A stretch of 64,000 nucleotides of DNA, taken from Streptomyces sp. DSM 110735. Its GTDB lineage: Bacteria; Actinomycetota; Actinomycetes; Streptomycetales; Streptomycetaceae. The DNA lies in assembly GCF_016482685.1 (NCBI RefSeq), contig NZ_JACYHF010000003.1, positions 514,224 through 578,223 on the forward strand. Reading direction: 5' to 3'. Within the stretch, counting starts at the first letter, position 1, and the number at the start of each line of letters is the position of its first letter. The position numbers were made by a program, and so were the translations under genes. Shown here piece by piece: positions 8,120 through 16,397 of this stretch. Below the pieces are notes generated by a model, which worked only from the letters and a program-made list of their open reading frames with translations, did not search any database and had not been told where the DNA came from.

Positions 8120-8354
8120 GACGGGGTTCCGTCGCTTTACGGGGTTTCGTCGTTCCCCCTCCGACTGCCCCCGGCCCCCTCGGACACACCTGCGCGTGTG
8201 CCGGTGGACAGCGAGGGCGGCGGGGCGGCGGGGGCGTGATTGCGCCGGGCCCGTCCGGGTACGCGGGGCGCGGCGGGACCCTCGCGGACCGTTCACGGGC
8301 CCTGTCCGCGGACCGGTCGCGGGCACCGTCCCTCGGCGACAGCGGGAGGCTCTC

Positions 8355-8711
8355 ATGCGGCAACGGCGTTCCCCGGCGGACCCGGCAGGCGTTCCGCGCT
8401 CGCGTTCCGGCCTGGTCGGGCGCCGCTGGGAGCGCACCGGCACCGAGCCGGTCCGGGCGCGCAGCGCGCTGAAGCTTCGCCTGGTGCTCAGCGCGATCGG
8501 CGTGCTGGCGTTCCTGTTCGGCACGGTCGTCTTCGGGGTGTGGGCGAGCAAGTCCACGCCGGTCAGCAATCCGAGCGCGATGGAGCTGAGCGTGCTTGCC
8601 GCCATCTGCGCCTTCTTCGCGCTGCTCGGAATCGTGGACCTCGTGGTCGTCCTCAGGCGCCGCGCGCGGGAGCGGGACGACTGGCCCCCGGAGGAGGAAG
8701 AGACGCTGTGA
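8355..8711 (+). CDS. DUF6343 family two-helix membrane protein
   Basis: A 118-residue protein with the DUF6343-type signature RTGTEPVRARSALKLRLVLS followed by two transmembrane helices (about 44-64 and 76-98) and a charged cytosolic tail (RRRARERDDWPPEEEETL). Function is not established for the family. ATG 8355 has GGGAGG 5 bases upstream. The stop codon is 16 bases before the uracil-DNA glycosylase gene, so the two may be co-transcribed. Confidence 0.82.
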   Translation: MRQRRSPADPAGVPRSRSGLVGRRWERTGTEPVRARSALKLRLVLSAIGVLAFLFGTVVFGVWASKSTPVSNPSAMELSVLAAICAFFALLGIVDLVVVLRRRARERDDWPPEEEETL

Positions 8712-8727
8712 CCGGGACGGACCCGCC

Positions 8728-9414
8728 GTGAGCGGCGCCGACGGCACGTCGTACGACGCGACGCCCTACCTTCCGGGACCGCGCGCCGGACTGCCCGGGC
8801 TGCGCCGGGCGGCGGCCGAGTGCCAGGGCTGTCCGCTGTACCGGGACGCCACGCGGACCGTCTTCGGGGAGGGCGACGCGGGCGCGCGGGTGATGCTCGT
8901 CGGTGAGCAGCCCGGGGACCAGGAGGACCGGCAGGGCCGGCCGTTCGTCGGACCGGCGGGCGGGGTCCTGGAGCGGGCGCTCGCGGACGCGGGCATCGAC
9001 CCCGGGGGCGCCTATGTCACCAACGCGGTCAAGCACTTCAAGTTCACCGTCCAGCCGGGTCGCAAGCGCCGTATCCACAAGGCGCCGAGCCTGCGCGAGA
9101 TGACCGCCTGCCGTCCGTGGCTGGTTGCCGAACTCCGGGTGGTCGCACCGGAGATCGTGGTCGCGCTCGGCGCGACGGCGGGCAAGGCGCTGCTCGGACC
9201 CGACTTCCGGGTCACCCGGGACCGCGGCACGCTGCTGCCCTGGCCCGGTCCCGACGGGGACGACGCGTCCGGCGCGAAGGCGTCCGAGGCGGGCGTCCGC
9301 GGTCTGGTCGCGACGATCCACCCCTCGGCGGTGCTGCGCGCGGACGACCGGGAGGCGGTGTACGGCGGACTGGTCTCGGACCTCGAACTGGTCGCGAGGC
9401 TCATCGGATCCTGA
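8728..9414 (+). CDS. udgX: UdgX-type uracil-DNA glycosylase
   Basis: A 228-residue family 4-like uracil-DNA glycosylase. The N-terminal CQGCPLYRDATRTVFGEG provides Cys ligands for the [4Fe-4S] cluster; the active-site loop is GEQPGDQEDRQGRPFVGPAG; TIHPSAVLR closes the fold. KRRIHKAP in the middle is the R-loop extension that defines UdgX, whose His forms a covalent bond with uracil-DNA after excision (known from the mycobacterial enzyme). GTG 8728 has GGGACGG upstream. The role is repair or trapping of uracil in DNA. Its 3' end overlaps the convergent small ORF at 9401 by 14 bases. Confidence 0.9.
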   Translation: MSGADGTSYDATPYLPGPRAGLPGLRRAAAECQGCPLYRDATRTVFGEGDAGARVMLVGEQPGDQEDRQGRPFVGPAGGVLERALADAGIDPGGAYVTNAVKHFKFTVQPGRKRRIHKAPSLREMTACRPWLVAELRVVAPEIVVALGATAGKALLGPDFRVTRDRGTLLPWPGPDGDDASGAKASEAGVRGLVATIHPSAVLRADDREAVYGGLVSDLELVARLIGS

Positions 9415-9679
9415 GGGTGGTGGTGAGAGCCGCGGCGAAGGTGACCAGGGACGCGAAGGGCACCATCACCAGCCGCGCCAGGTCCGTGGCGCGCGTCAGA
9501 CGGCACCGGGGGCAGTCGGGGCGAGGGACGGGCGACGACGGTTCGTCGTCGCCCGTGTGCTCCGGGAGCAGAAGCACACGGCACCACGGGCAGTCGTCGT
9601 CGCGACAGTCGAGCCGGAACCAGTGCACCTCACCGGGTGCTCGGCGGTCGCTTCCCTGTCCGTGCGCGCCGTCCCTCAT
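9401..9679 (-). CDS. Possible small Cys-rich membrane protein
   Basis: A 92-residue frame with a putative zinc-ribbon-like set of cysteines (a Cys, then CPWC, then CPRC) followed by one hydrophobic segment (LARLVMVPFASLVTFAAAL). The Cys pattern and terminal helix look protein-like and no better frame is seen in this 490-base interval. The ATG has only a weak ribosome site and the frame overlaps the end of udgX by 14 bases. It may be a genuine small gene or a chance frame. Confidence 0.45.
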   Translation of the reverse strand: MRDGAHGQGSDRRAPGEVHWFRLDCRDDDCPWCRVLLLPEHTGDDEPSSPVPRPDCPRCRLTRATDLARLVMVPFASLVTFAAALTTTLRIR

Positions 9680-9905
9680 ACCTCACGTAACGGCAACGCC
9701 CTGGGGAGAGGTTGCGGTCGATGTCGGCCGCACGGTCGTTCTGCATATGCCTGAGCGACGCCCGAACGACCCTGCGGCGGTCCCGGGGAGTCTCCGCCGA
9801 TCGGGTGCGGTGCGTGTGCCGCCCGGGGTGCACCGCGCCGTCCGGGCGCTGGACCCGCGTACGCCGGGCTAGGTATGGCCAGAAGCGGCGAGGGAGCGGT
9901 GCGCG
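9680..9905. other. Intergenic region upstream of cytochrome b gene
   Basis: This stretch presumably contains the cytochrome b promoter. A GGGGAGAGG followed by a possible ATG at 9721 opens an Arg-rich frame to 9942, but that frame overlaps the cytochrome b start and looks non-coding. No inverted repeat or clear operator was found. Confidence 0.4.
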
Positions 9906-11447
9906 ATGGGCTCGAACGGCTCGGCAGGCTCGGCGGGCGTGAGGCAGGGCGAGAGGCAGGGCGTGAAGCGGGGCGAGCGGATCGCCGACGCGCTGGACAC
10001 CCGGCTGCCGGTGTACGAGGGCGCGGGCGGGCTGCTGCGCAAGGCGTTCCCCGACCACTGGTCCTTCCTCCTTGGCGAGCTGGCGCTGTACAGCCTGATC
10101 GTGCTGCTGCTGACCGGCACCTGGCTGACCTTCTTCTTCGAGCCGGACATGGGCGAGGTGGTCTACGCGGGCTCGTACGCGCCGCTGCGCGGCACCCTGG
10201 TGTCCGCCGCCTTCGACTCCACCCTGCGGATCAGCTTCGACGTGCGCGGCGGACTGCTGGTCCGGCAGGCGCACCACTGGGCCGCGCTGGTCTTCGTCGC
10301 CGCGATCGGGGCGCACATGCTGCGGGTGTTCCTGACCGGCGCCTTCCGCAGACCCCGGGAGGCGAACTGGATGGTCGGCGTGACGCTGCTCGTGCTCGCG
10401 CTGGCCGAGGGCTTCGCCGGTTACTCGCTCCCCGACGACCTGCTCTCCGGCACCGGGCTGCGCATCGCGCAGGGCATCATGCAGTCGATTCCGGTGGTGG
10501 GCACCTATGTGGCGATGTTCGCCTTCGGCGGCCAGTTCCCGGGGCACGACATCATCTCCCGGCTGTATCCGGTGCACATCCTGCTGGTGCCGGGCGTGCT
10601 GATCGCGCTGGTGACGGTCCATCTGATCCTGGTCTTCCACCTCAAGCACACCCAGTGGCGCGGCCCGGGGCGCAACAACCGCAACGCCGTCGGCAAACCG
10701 CTCTTCCCGCAGTTCGCCGCCTCCTCGATCGGGCTGTCCCTGATCACGGCGGGGGTGCTGTTCACGCTGGCGGGCGTGGCGCAGATCAACCCGGTGTGGC
10801 TGTTCGGACCGTACCGCCCGGACCAGGTGTCGACCGGCTCGCAGCCGGACTGGTACGTCGGTTTCCTGGAGGGCGCGCTGCGGCTGATGCCGCCGTGGGA
10901 GACGAACGTCGCCGGGCACACCTTCATGGGCAACGTGCTGATCCCGGCCGTCGTACTGCCCGGTCTGATCTTCATGCTGCTGTACGCCTACCCGTTCGTG
11001 GAGCAGCGGCTGACCGGCGAGGGGCGGCGGGAGCGGCATCTGGCCGACCGCCCGCGCGAGCGCCCGGTGCGCACCGGCATCGGCGTGGCCGCCGTGGTCT
11101 TCTACGGCGTCCTGCTGCTCGCGGGTGCCAACGACATCATCGCGCAGAGCTTCCGGGTCTCGGTGAACGCGCTGACCTGGATCCTGCGCGTCGCCCTGGT
11201 GGTGGGACCGGTGCTCGCGTTCCTGGTGACCCGCAGCGTGTGCCGCGCGCTGCTGGACGCGGAGCGCGAGGAGCTGGCGCAGGGCATGGAGAGCGGGGAG
11301 GTGCGGCAGGGGCTGACCGGCGGCTACGAGAGCGACCACCGGCCGGTGGAGCGGTTCCGCCCGGGAGCGCCGCGGCGGCTCAGCGGTCCGCCGCGTACTG
11401 GAACACCAGACCAAGGACCCCGCGAGCCAGAACACCACAGCCGATGA
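9906..11447 (+). CDS. Accessory cytochrome bc1 complex cytochrome b subunit (QcrB paralogue)
   Basis: A 513-residue membrane protein of the actinobacterial QcrB type with about nine helices. Haem-b ligands are in RQAHHWAALVF, GAHMLRVFL, YPVHILLVPG and TVHLILVFHLKH; the quinol-site PDWY motif is present (SQPDWYVGFLEGALRL). It would oxidise menaquinol and pass electrons to cytochrome c. The usual partners QcrA and QcrC are absent here, so this is a stand-alone second copy. Its last 68 bases overlap, tail to tail, the end of ctaF on the other strand. ATG 9906 lies after GGGAGC; later starts are possible. Confidence 0.9.
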   Translation: MGSNGSAGSAGVRQGERQGVKRGERIADALDTRLPVYEGAGGLLRKAFPDHWSFLLGELALYSLIVLLLTGTWLTFFFEPDMGEVVYAGSYAPLRGTLVSAAFDSTLRISFDVRGGLLVRQAHHWAALVFVAAIGAHMLRVFLTGAFRRPREANWMVGVTLLVLALAEGFAGYSLPDDLLSGTGLRIAQGIMQSIPVVGTYVAMFAFGGQFPGHDIISRLYPVHILLVPGVLIALVTVHLILVFHLKHTQWRGPGRNNRNAVGKPLFPQFAASSIGLSLITAGVLFTLAGVAQINPVWLFGPYRPDQVSTGSQPDWYVGFLEGALRLMPPWETNVAGHTFMGNVLIPAVVLPGLIFMLLYAYPFVEQRLTGEGRRERHLADRPRERPVRTGIGVAAVVFYGVLLLAGANDIIAQSFRVSVNALTWILRVALVVGPVLAFLVTRSVCRALLDAEREELAQGMESGEVRQGLTGGYESDHRPVERFRPGAPRRLSGPPRTGTPDQGPREPEHHSR

Positions 11448-11766
11448 GGAACAGCCACAGCCCGAAGACGACACCGGTCGCGGTCAGCGCGAATCCGAAC
11501 CCGGTGACAATGGGCCAGAGGCTCGCGGGTGGGAAGAACGCCACCGGTCCGACGGTGTCGGCCACCTCCGCCTTCGTACGGTCCTGGGCGCGCGGTCCCC
11601 GGCGGTGGTACTGCACCGCGCAGAAGAACCCGATCAGCCCGGCCATGAGGCAGGCGACGACCAGTGCGGCCGTGCCGGTGGGGTCGGCGGACCAGACGCC
11701 GTAGAGCGCGGCGGCGCCCGCGAAGAACAGCGCGACCCCGCCGAACAGCACGGCTTCGGCCTTCAT
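11380..11766 (-). CDS. ctaF: Cytochrome c oxidase subunit IV (actinobacterial CtaF)
   Basis: A 128-residue protein with four predicted membrane helices: [40 protein letters not shown], and two in [20 protein letters not shown] and beyond. This is the actinobacterial aa3 oxidase subunit IV layout. The ATG overlaps the ctaD stop by 4 bases (ATGA) and has a GGAGG site, so it is translationally coupled to ctaD. The 3' end overlaps the cytochrome b gene by 68 bases. Confidence 0.88.
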   Translation of the reverse strand: MKAEAVLFGGVALFFAGAAALYGVWSADPTGTAALVVACLMAGLIGFFCAVQYHRRGPRAQDRTKAEVADTVGPVAFFPPASLWPIVTGFGFALTATGVVFGLWLFLIGCGVLARGVLGLVFQYAADR

Positions 11767-13439
11767 CGCCGGACCTCCTCTCCGGCGCGCCGGGGGACCT
11801 CCGGGTGGTGCAGGTCGAAGGCGGGCGACTCCGAGCGCACCCGGGGCAGCGCCACGAAGTTGTGCCGGGGCGGCGGACAGGAGGTCGTCCACTCCAGACC
11901 CCGGCCGTATCCCCAGGGGTCGTCCAGGGGGACGGTGGTGCCCCTGGTGGTGGTGCGCCACACGTTGTAGAGGAAGGGGAGGGTGGAGACGCCGAGCAGG
12001 AAGGCGCCTGCCGTGGAGAGGGTGTTGAGCAGGGTGAAGCCGTCGGAGGGCAGATAGTCCGCGTACCGGCGGGGCATCCCCTCCTCGCCCAGCCAGTGCT
12101 GGACGAGGAAGGTGAGTTGGAAGCCGGGGAACAGCAGCCAGAAGTGGATCTTCCCGAGCCGTTCGTCGAGCATCTTGCCGGTGAACTTCGGCCACCAGAA
12201 GTAGAAGCCCGCGAACATCGCGAACACCACGGTGCCGAAGAGCACGTAGTGCAGGTGCGCCACGATGAAGTACGAGTCGGTGAGGTGGAAGTCCAGCGGC
12301 GGCGAGGCGATGAGCACTCCGCTGAGACCGCCGAGGAGGAAGGACACCAGGAAGCCCAGCGACCACAGCATGGGCGTCTCGAACGAAATGGAGCCGTGCC
12401 ACATGGTGCCGATCCACGCGAAGAACTTGATACCTGTGGGGACCGCGATGAGGAACGACATGATCGAGAAGAACGGCAGCAACACCGCTCCGGTCGCGAA
12501 CATATGGTGCGCCCACACCACCGCGGACAACATGGTGATGCCGGTGGTGGCGCCGATCATCGGGAGGTACCCGAAGAGCGGCTTGCGGGAGAAGACCGGC
12601 AGGATCTCGGAGACGATCCCGAAGAACGGCAGCGCCACGATGTAGACCTCGGGGTGCCCGAAGAACCAGAACAGGTGCTGCCACAGCAGGGCGCCGCCGT
12701 TCGCCGCGTCGAAGACGTGCGAGCCGAACTTGCGGTCCGACTCCAGCGCGAGCAGCGCGGCCGTGAGCACCGGGAACGAGGGCAGCACCAGGATCGAGGT
12801 GAACAGCACGTTCCAGGTGAAGATGGGCATCCGGAACATGGTCATCCCGGGGGCGCGCAGACACATGACGGTGGCGATGAAGTTGACCGCCCCGAGCGTG
12901 GTCGACACGCCGGTCACCACCAGCCCCATCACCCACAGATCACCGCCCGCGCCGGGCGAGTAGTACGCGCTGTTCAGCGGCGCGTAGGCGAACCACCCGA
13001 ACGCGGCGGCGCCGCCGGGCACCAGGAACCCCGACACCACCATCAGTCCGCCGAACAGATACATCCAGTACGACAGCGCGTTGAGCCGGGGAAAGGCCAC
13101 GTCGGGCGCGCCGATCTGGAGCGGCATCACGGCGTTCGCGAAACCGGCGAACATCGGCGTCGCGAACAGCAGCATCATGATCGTGCCGTGGATGGTGACG
13201 AACTCGTTGTACGACTGCTCGGACAGGAACTGCAGCCCCGGGCGGGCGAGTTCGGACCGCATCCCGAGCGCGAGGAGCCCGGCGAGCAGGAAGAAGCAGA
13301 ACGACGTGACCATGTAGAGCCGCCCGATCACCTTGTGGTCGGTGGTCGAGACCCATCGCAGCAGCGCGGCCCCCACCCGCGGCGGCGAGCCGCTCTCCGC
13401 CGGGCGACGCGTACCGAGCTGCGGCGACACTCCGGTCAT
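11763..13439 (-). CDS. ctaD: Cytochrome c oxidase subunit I (accessory CtaD)
   Basis: A 558-residue haem-copper oxidase subunit I with about 12 helices. Ligand motifs are intact: haem-a His in [15 protein letters not shown], CuB His and cross-linked Tyr in [13 protein letters not shown], the His pair in [11 protein letters not shown], and the haem His pair in [19 protein letters not shown]. This is the catalytic subunit reducing O2 to water. The start at 13439 has AGGAGGG close upstream; an ATG at 13490 would add 17 non-conserved residues. ctaC and ctaE are not adjacent, so the set is an accessory ctaD-ctaF pair. Confidence 0.93.
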   Translation of the reverse strand: MTGVSPQLGTRRPAESGSPPRVGAALLRWVSTTDHKVIGRLYMVTSFCFFLLAGLLALGMRSELARPGLQFLSEQSYNEFVTIHGTIMMLLFATPMFAGFANAVMPLQIGAPDVAFPRLNALSYWMYLFGGLMVVSGFLVPGGAAAFGWFAYAPLNSAYYSPGAGGDLWVMGLVVTGVSTTLGAVNFIATVMCLRAPGMTMFRMPIFTWNVLFTSILVLPSFPVLTAALLALESDRKFGSHVFDAANGGALLWQHLFWFFGHPEVYIVALPFFGIVSEILPVFSRKPLFGYLPMIGATTGITMLSAVVWAHHMFATGAVLLPFFSIMSFLIAVPTGIKFFAWIGTMWHGSISFETPMLWSLGFLVSFLLGGLSGVLIASPPLDFHLTDSYFIVAHLHYVLFGTVVFAMFAGFYFWWPKFTGKMLDERLGKIHFWLLFPGFQLTFLVQHWLGEEGMPRRYADYLPSDGFTLLNTLSTAGAFLLGVSTLPFLYNVWRTTTRGTTVPLDDPWGYGRGLEWTTSCPPPRHNFVALPRVRSESPAFDLHHPEVPRRAGEEVRR

Positions 13440-13564
13440 GACCCTCCTCGTCCGCTGCGACGCTACGACGCACCGGAACGAATCGGTCATACGCCACGCC
13501 GTGGGCGGACAGGTTCCCTGGGTTCAGGCGCAAGTGGCGCTGGGCGGCGCGGACTTGAAGAAGC

Positions 13565-13596
13565 TCTCGTACGCTCCGAAGGAAGCGCGTACGAGA
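13565..13596 (-). terminator. Hairpin downstream of the DUF574 methyltransferase
   Basis: TCTCGTACGC (13565-13574) and GCGTACGAGA (13587-13596) are perfect inverted repeats with a 12-base loop, 16-47 bases past the methyltransferase stop codon and upstream of ctaD. No U-tract follows, as is usual in Streptomyces. Confidence 0.65.
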
Positions 13597-13611
13597 CCGG
13601 AAGCGCTGCCC

Positions 13612-14431
13612 CTACGCGCCCTTGCGCCCCACCCCCGCGTACACCCAGTACTCCTCCGGCTTCTCCGGCAGGCTCTCCCCCGCATCCGGGCGCCAGAGCG
13701 GGACGTGGACCAGGCCCGGTTCGACGAGGTCGAAGCCCGTGAAGAGGGTGCGGATCTCGTCGTGGGAGCGGGGGGTCACCGGGGAGGTGGCGCGGGAGCG
13801 GTAGAGGCGGCCCACGGCGGCGGCGGGTGTCGGGGCGGTCCTGGTCGGTCGCGTGGGAGAGGGCGAGCCAGCTTCCGGCGGGCAGGGCGTCGCGGTAGGC
13901 GGCGACGATACCGGCCGGGTCGTCCTCGGCGGGGACGAAGTGCAGGATGGTGATCATCAGTACGGCGACGGGCTGCTCGAAGTCGATCAGCTTGCGTACC
14001 TGGGGAGAGTCCAGGACCTCGGCCGGGCGCCGGATGTCGGCGTCCACGATGTCCGCGTCCGGGTTGTCGGCCAGCAGGTCCGCGCTCTGCGCCACCGCCG
14101 CGGGGTCGTGGTCGACGTACACCACCCGCGCCCCCGGGCTCACCGCCTGCGCGACCTCGTGCACGTTGCCCTGCGTGGGGATCCCGGAGCCGAGGTCGAC
14201 GAACTGCCGTACCCCCTGACCCGCGAGGAACCGCACCGCCCGCCCCAGGAAGTCCCGGTTGGCCCGTGCCAGCGTCCGCACCTGGGGGTCGATCGCGGTG
14301 AACGCGGCCACCGCCTCCCGGTCCACGGCGAAGTGGTGCCGTCCGCCCAGCATCGCGTCGTACATCCGCGCGACACTGGCTCTCTCGGGCTCCGGGCCGC
14401 CACCCGGTGCCGGTCCCGCGGTGTCGGTCAT
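13612..14431 (-). pseudogene. Frameshifted SAM-dependent methyltransferase (DUF574 family)
   Basis: The N-terminal 200 residues (MTDTAGPAPGG start at 14431, AGGGGAG site 5-6 bases upstream) are a typical DUF574 methyltransferase: VARMYDAMLGGRHHFAVD, QFVDLGSGIPTQGNVHEVAQ, VVYVDHDPAAVA and LALSHATDQDRPD. After that the frame turns into RRRRGPPLPLPR. The expected C-terminus (VGRLYRSRATSPVTPRSHDEI through WVYAGVGRKGA, ending 13612) is one frame over. One surplus base in the G run at 13825-13827 (accc in the gene strand) explains it. A sequencing error, a recent mutation or recoding are all possible. An intact paralogue is at 16398. Confidence 0.85.
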
Positions 14432-14539
14432 GGCGACTCCCCTTGTCTCCCCTTGTCGGTGTGGTTCCTGGACGCGCTTGCCGGACCCGCGGACCGACGC
14501 CCGTGACATCCCCCGTCACGCGGTCACGGACCGTCCCCG

Positions 14540-14980
14540 TCAGGCCCGCAGCGTCGCCCACACCGCGTTCCCCCCGGTCAGCCGGGAGCGGTCCACCCCC
14601 CAGGCGTCCGCCAGTTCGCCGACCAGCAGCAGCCCCCGCCCGCTCTCGTCGTCAAGTCCCGGCTCGCAGCGCTTCAGACCCTGGCCGGAGTAGTCGTGGT
14701 CGTGCACCTCGACGCGGAGACAGCCCGCGGAGACCAGTCCCAGACCACACAGGATGCGCACGCTCGGTGTGTGCCGCACCGCGTTGGTCGTCAGTTCGGA
14801 GACGAGCAGCACGGCGTCCGCGCACAGCTCGTCGGACAGCCCCCAGTCGTCGATCCGCGTCCGCACACAGCGACGGGCGACCCGGACGCTGGAGCGGTGC
14901 GAGGGTAACTCGATCCAGTGCGCCTGGTCCGGGTCGGCGACGTCCAACAGGTCGGGAGAGGAAGTCGTGTGGGGGGACAC
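14540..14980 (-). CDS. ATP-binding anti-sigma-type regulator (HATPase_c, RsbW-like)
   Basis: A 146-residue protein of the single-domain HATPase family common in Streptomyces: VLLVSELTTNAVRHT is the N box, VEVHDHDYSGQG the G1 region, and GRGLLLVGELADAWGV the G2 region. Related proteins act as serine kinases of anti-sigma antagonists or bind regulators directly. GTG 14980 has GGAAGG 8 bases upstream. It is divergent from the XRE/DUF5753-DUF397 pair, the classical whiJ-like grouping in which the ATPase, DNA-binding protein and small protein are thought to work together. Confidence 0.9.
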   Translation of the reverse strand: MSPHTTSSPDLLDVADPDQAHWIELPSHRSSVRVARRCVRTRIDDWGLSDELCADAVLLVSELTTNAVRHTPSVRILCGLGLVSAGCLRVEVHDHDYSGQGLKRCEPGLDDESGRGLLLVGELADAWGVDRSRLTGGNAVWATLRA

Positions 14981-15174
14981 GGTGGTTGCCTTCCGTCGGA
15001 CGGACTCGGTCGGCAGAGGGCAAGGTGATCAACTTGCCTTCGGGGACGCGACGTTGACCGTGATCGAGACTGCGATTCACTCAAATAACTATGCTCGCAT
15101 CGGAGTTCACCCTGCAACCGGCTCCCTGATAATTTCAGAAAGCCGGGTATCCCTCTGGTTGCTTCATCAAGTGC

Positions 15175-15198
15175 CTGTCACACTCGTGTCGGTGACAG
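15175..15198 (+). promoter_or_regulatory. Candidate operator before the XRE/DUF5753 gene
   Basis: CTGTCAC (15175-15181) and GTGACAG (15192-15198) are inverted repeats separated by 10 bases, with an inner ACAC-TC-GTGT pair (15182-15189 region). The element ends 6 bases before the AGGAGG ribosome site of the XRE gene and lies within an unusually AT-rich divergent region (15050-15180). It is a candidate binding site for the XRE protein itself. Confidence 0.5.
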
Positions 15199-15216
15199 AG
15201 CGTCAGGAGGTTGGGC

Positions 15217-16092
15217 GTGAGTGAAGGGCGTGCGAACGCGGGCGGCAGCAGTGCGCCCACCGTCCTGCGCATGATCCTGGGCCGGCAGCTCCAGGAGCGG
15301 CGCCAGGAGGCGGGCGTGTCCCTGGAGGACGCCGCGCGGGCGCTCAGGGTCACGCCCCTGACCATCCGCCGCTTGGAGAAGGCGGACGTGGCGCTCAAGC
15401 CGCTCTACGTCGAGAAACTGCTGGAGACCTACGGCGCCGACGCGACCGAGATCGCCGAGTTCGTCGCCTTCGCCGACCGCGCCAACGAGCCCGGCTGGTG
15501 GCACACCTACCGCGACGTGCTGCCGAGCTGGTTCAGCGCGTACGTGAGCCTGGAGACCGGTGCGAGAACCCTGCGCACCTACGAACCCCACTACGTCACG
15601 GGCCTGTTGCAGACCCACCGCTACGCACGCGCCGTACTCGCAGGCGGCTTCCCCAACGACAACGACGAGGACCTGGAGCGCCGCGTAGGACTGCGGCTGC
15701 GCCGCCAGGCCCTGCTGGAGAAGGCCGACGCGCCCACTCTCTGGGTCGTGATGGAGGAGGCGGTACTGCACCGGGTGGTCGGCGGCGCCGAGGTGATGCG
15801 CGAGCAGATAGACCGGCTCCTGGAGGTCTCGGAGCTGGAGCACGTCAGCGTCGACATCGTGCCGTTCACCGCCGGAGCCCATGTGGGCGCGTGCGCCCCC
15901 TTCACCTACTTCCGCTTCGAGGAACCCGAGCTTCCGGACGTCGTCTACAGCGAGATCCTCTCCGGCGCGATGTACCTCGACCAGCGTGCCGAGGTCGTCG
16001 CCCATCTGGAGGCGCACAACCGCATGTCCCTGCTGACCTCCGACACGCAGAGCAGGGCGCTCCTGAACCGCATGCGCAAGGAGTACTCATGA
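15217..16092 (+). CDS. XRE regulator with DUF5753 domain (WhiJ-like / Scr1 family)
   Basis: A 291-residue protein with an N-terminal helix-turn-helix (QLQERRQEAGVSLEDAARAL, TPLTIRRLEKAD) and a DUF5753 domain (residues about 105-285: RTLRTYEPHYVTGLLQTHRYARAVL, HRVVGGAEVMREQIDRLLE, VDIVPFTAGAHVGACAPFTYF). This is the WhiJ-type architecture found in dozens of Streptomyces clusters that affect development and antibiotic production. GTG 15217 has AGGAGG 6 bases upstream. It overlaps the DUF397 gene by 4 bases, indicating coupled expression with its presumed partner. Confidence 0.92.
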   Translation: MSEGRANAGGSSAPTVLRMILGRQLQERRQEAGVSLEDAARALRVTPLTIRRLEKADVALKPLYVEKLLETYGADATEIAEFVAFADRANEPGWWHTYRDVLPSWFSAYVSLETGARTLRTYEPHYVTGLLQTHRYARAVLAGGFPNDNDEDLERRVGLRLRRQALLEKADAPTLWVVMEEAVLHRVVGGAEVMREQIDRLLEVSELEHVSVDIVPFTAGAHVGACAPFTYFRFEEPELPDVVYSEILSGAMYLDQRAEVVAHLEAHNRMSLLTSDTQSRALLNRMRKEYS

Positions 16093-16340
16093 CCACCATC
16101 GACGGCAGTTTCTACAACGGAATGCCCGCGTCGGACCTCGGTGAGCAGGGCTGGGAGTCTCCCTGGAGCGGCCCCAACGGAGGTCAGTGCGTGCAGACGA
16201 AGCAGCTCGCGGACGGCAGGGTCGCGCTGCGGCAGTCCACCGACCCGGCGGGACCCGCCCTCATCTACACCCCCGAGGAGATCACCGCGTTCGTCGCGGG
16301 GGTCAAGCGGGGTTTGGCCGACCACCTGACCAGCGGCTGA
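16089..16340 (+). CDS. DUF397 small protein
   Basis: An 83-residue DUF397 protein. WESPWSGPNGGQCVQTKQLADGRVALRQS and LIYTPEEITAFVAGVKRGLAD are diagnostic. DUF397 proteins are nearly always encoded next to DUF5753 regulators and may modulate them; some treat the pair as toxin-antitoxin-like. ATG 16089 overlaps the upstream stop (ATGA). The 56 bases after it contain a short CACG microsatellite. Confidence 0.92.
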   Translation: MTTIDGSFYNGMPASDLGEQGWESPWSGPNGGQCVQTKQLADGRVALRQSTDPAGPALIYTPEEITAFVAGVKRGLADHLTSG

Positions 16341-16397
16341 CTTCTCCCCCCACGCACACGCACGCACGCAACCGGCGACTCAGCGAAAAGGAAGAGG

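Noticed and set aside
9712..9942. A 76-codon Arg/Cys-containing frame with an SD-like GGGGAGAGG upstream
   Set aside because: Overlaps the cytochrome b start, has skewed Arg-rich composition and no recognisable domain; the SD-like sequence alone is weak support.
16089..16340. XRE/DUF5753-DUF397 pair considered as a plain toxin-antitoxin system
   Set aside because: Some annotations call the family TA-like, but the divergent HATPase gene and overall layout match the whiJ-like developmental clusters better.
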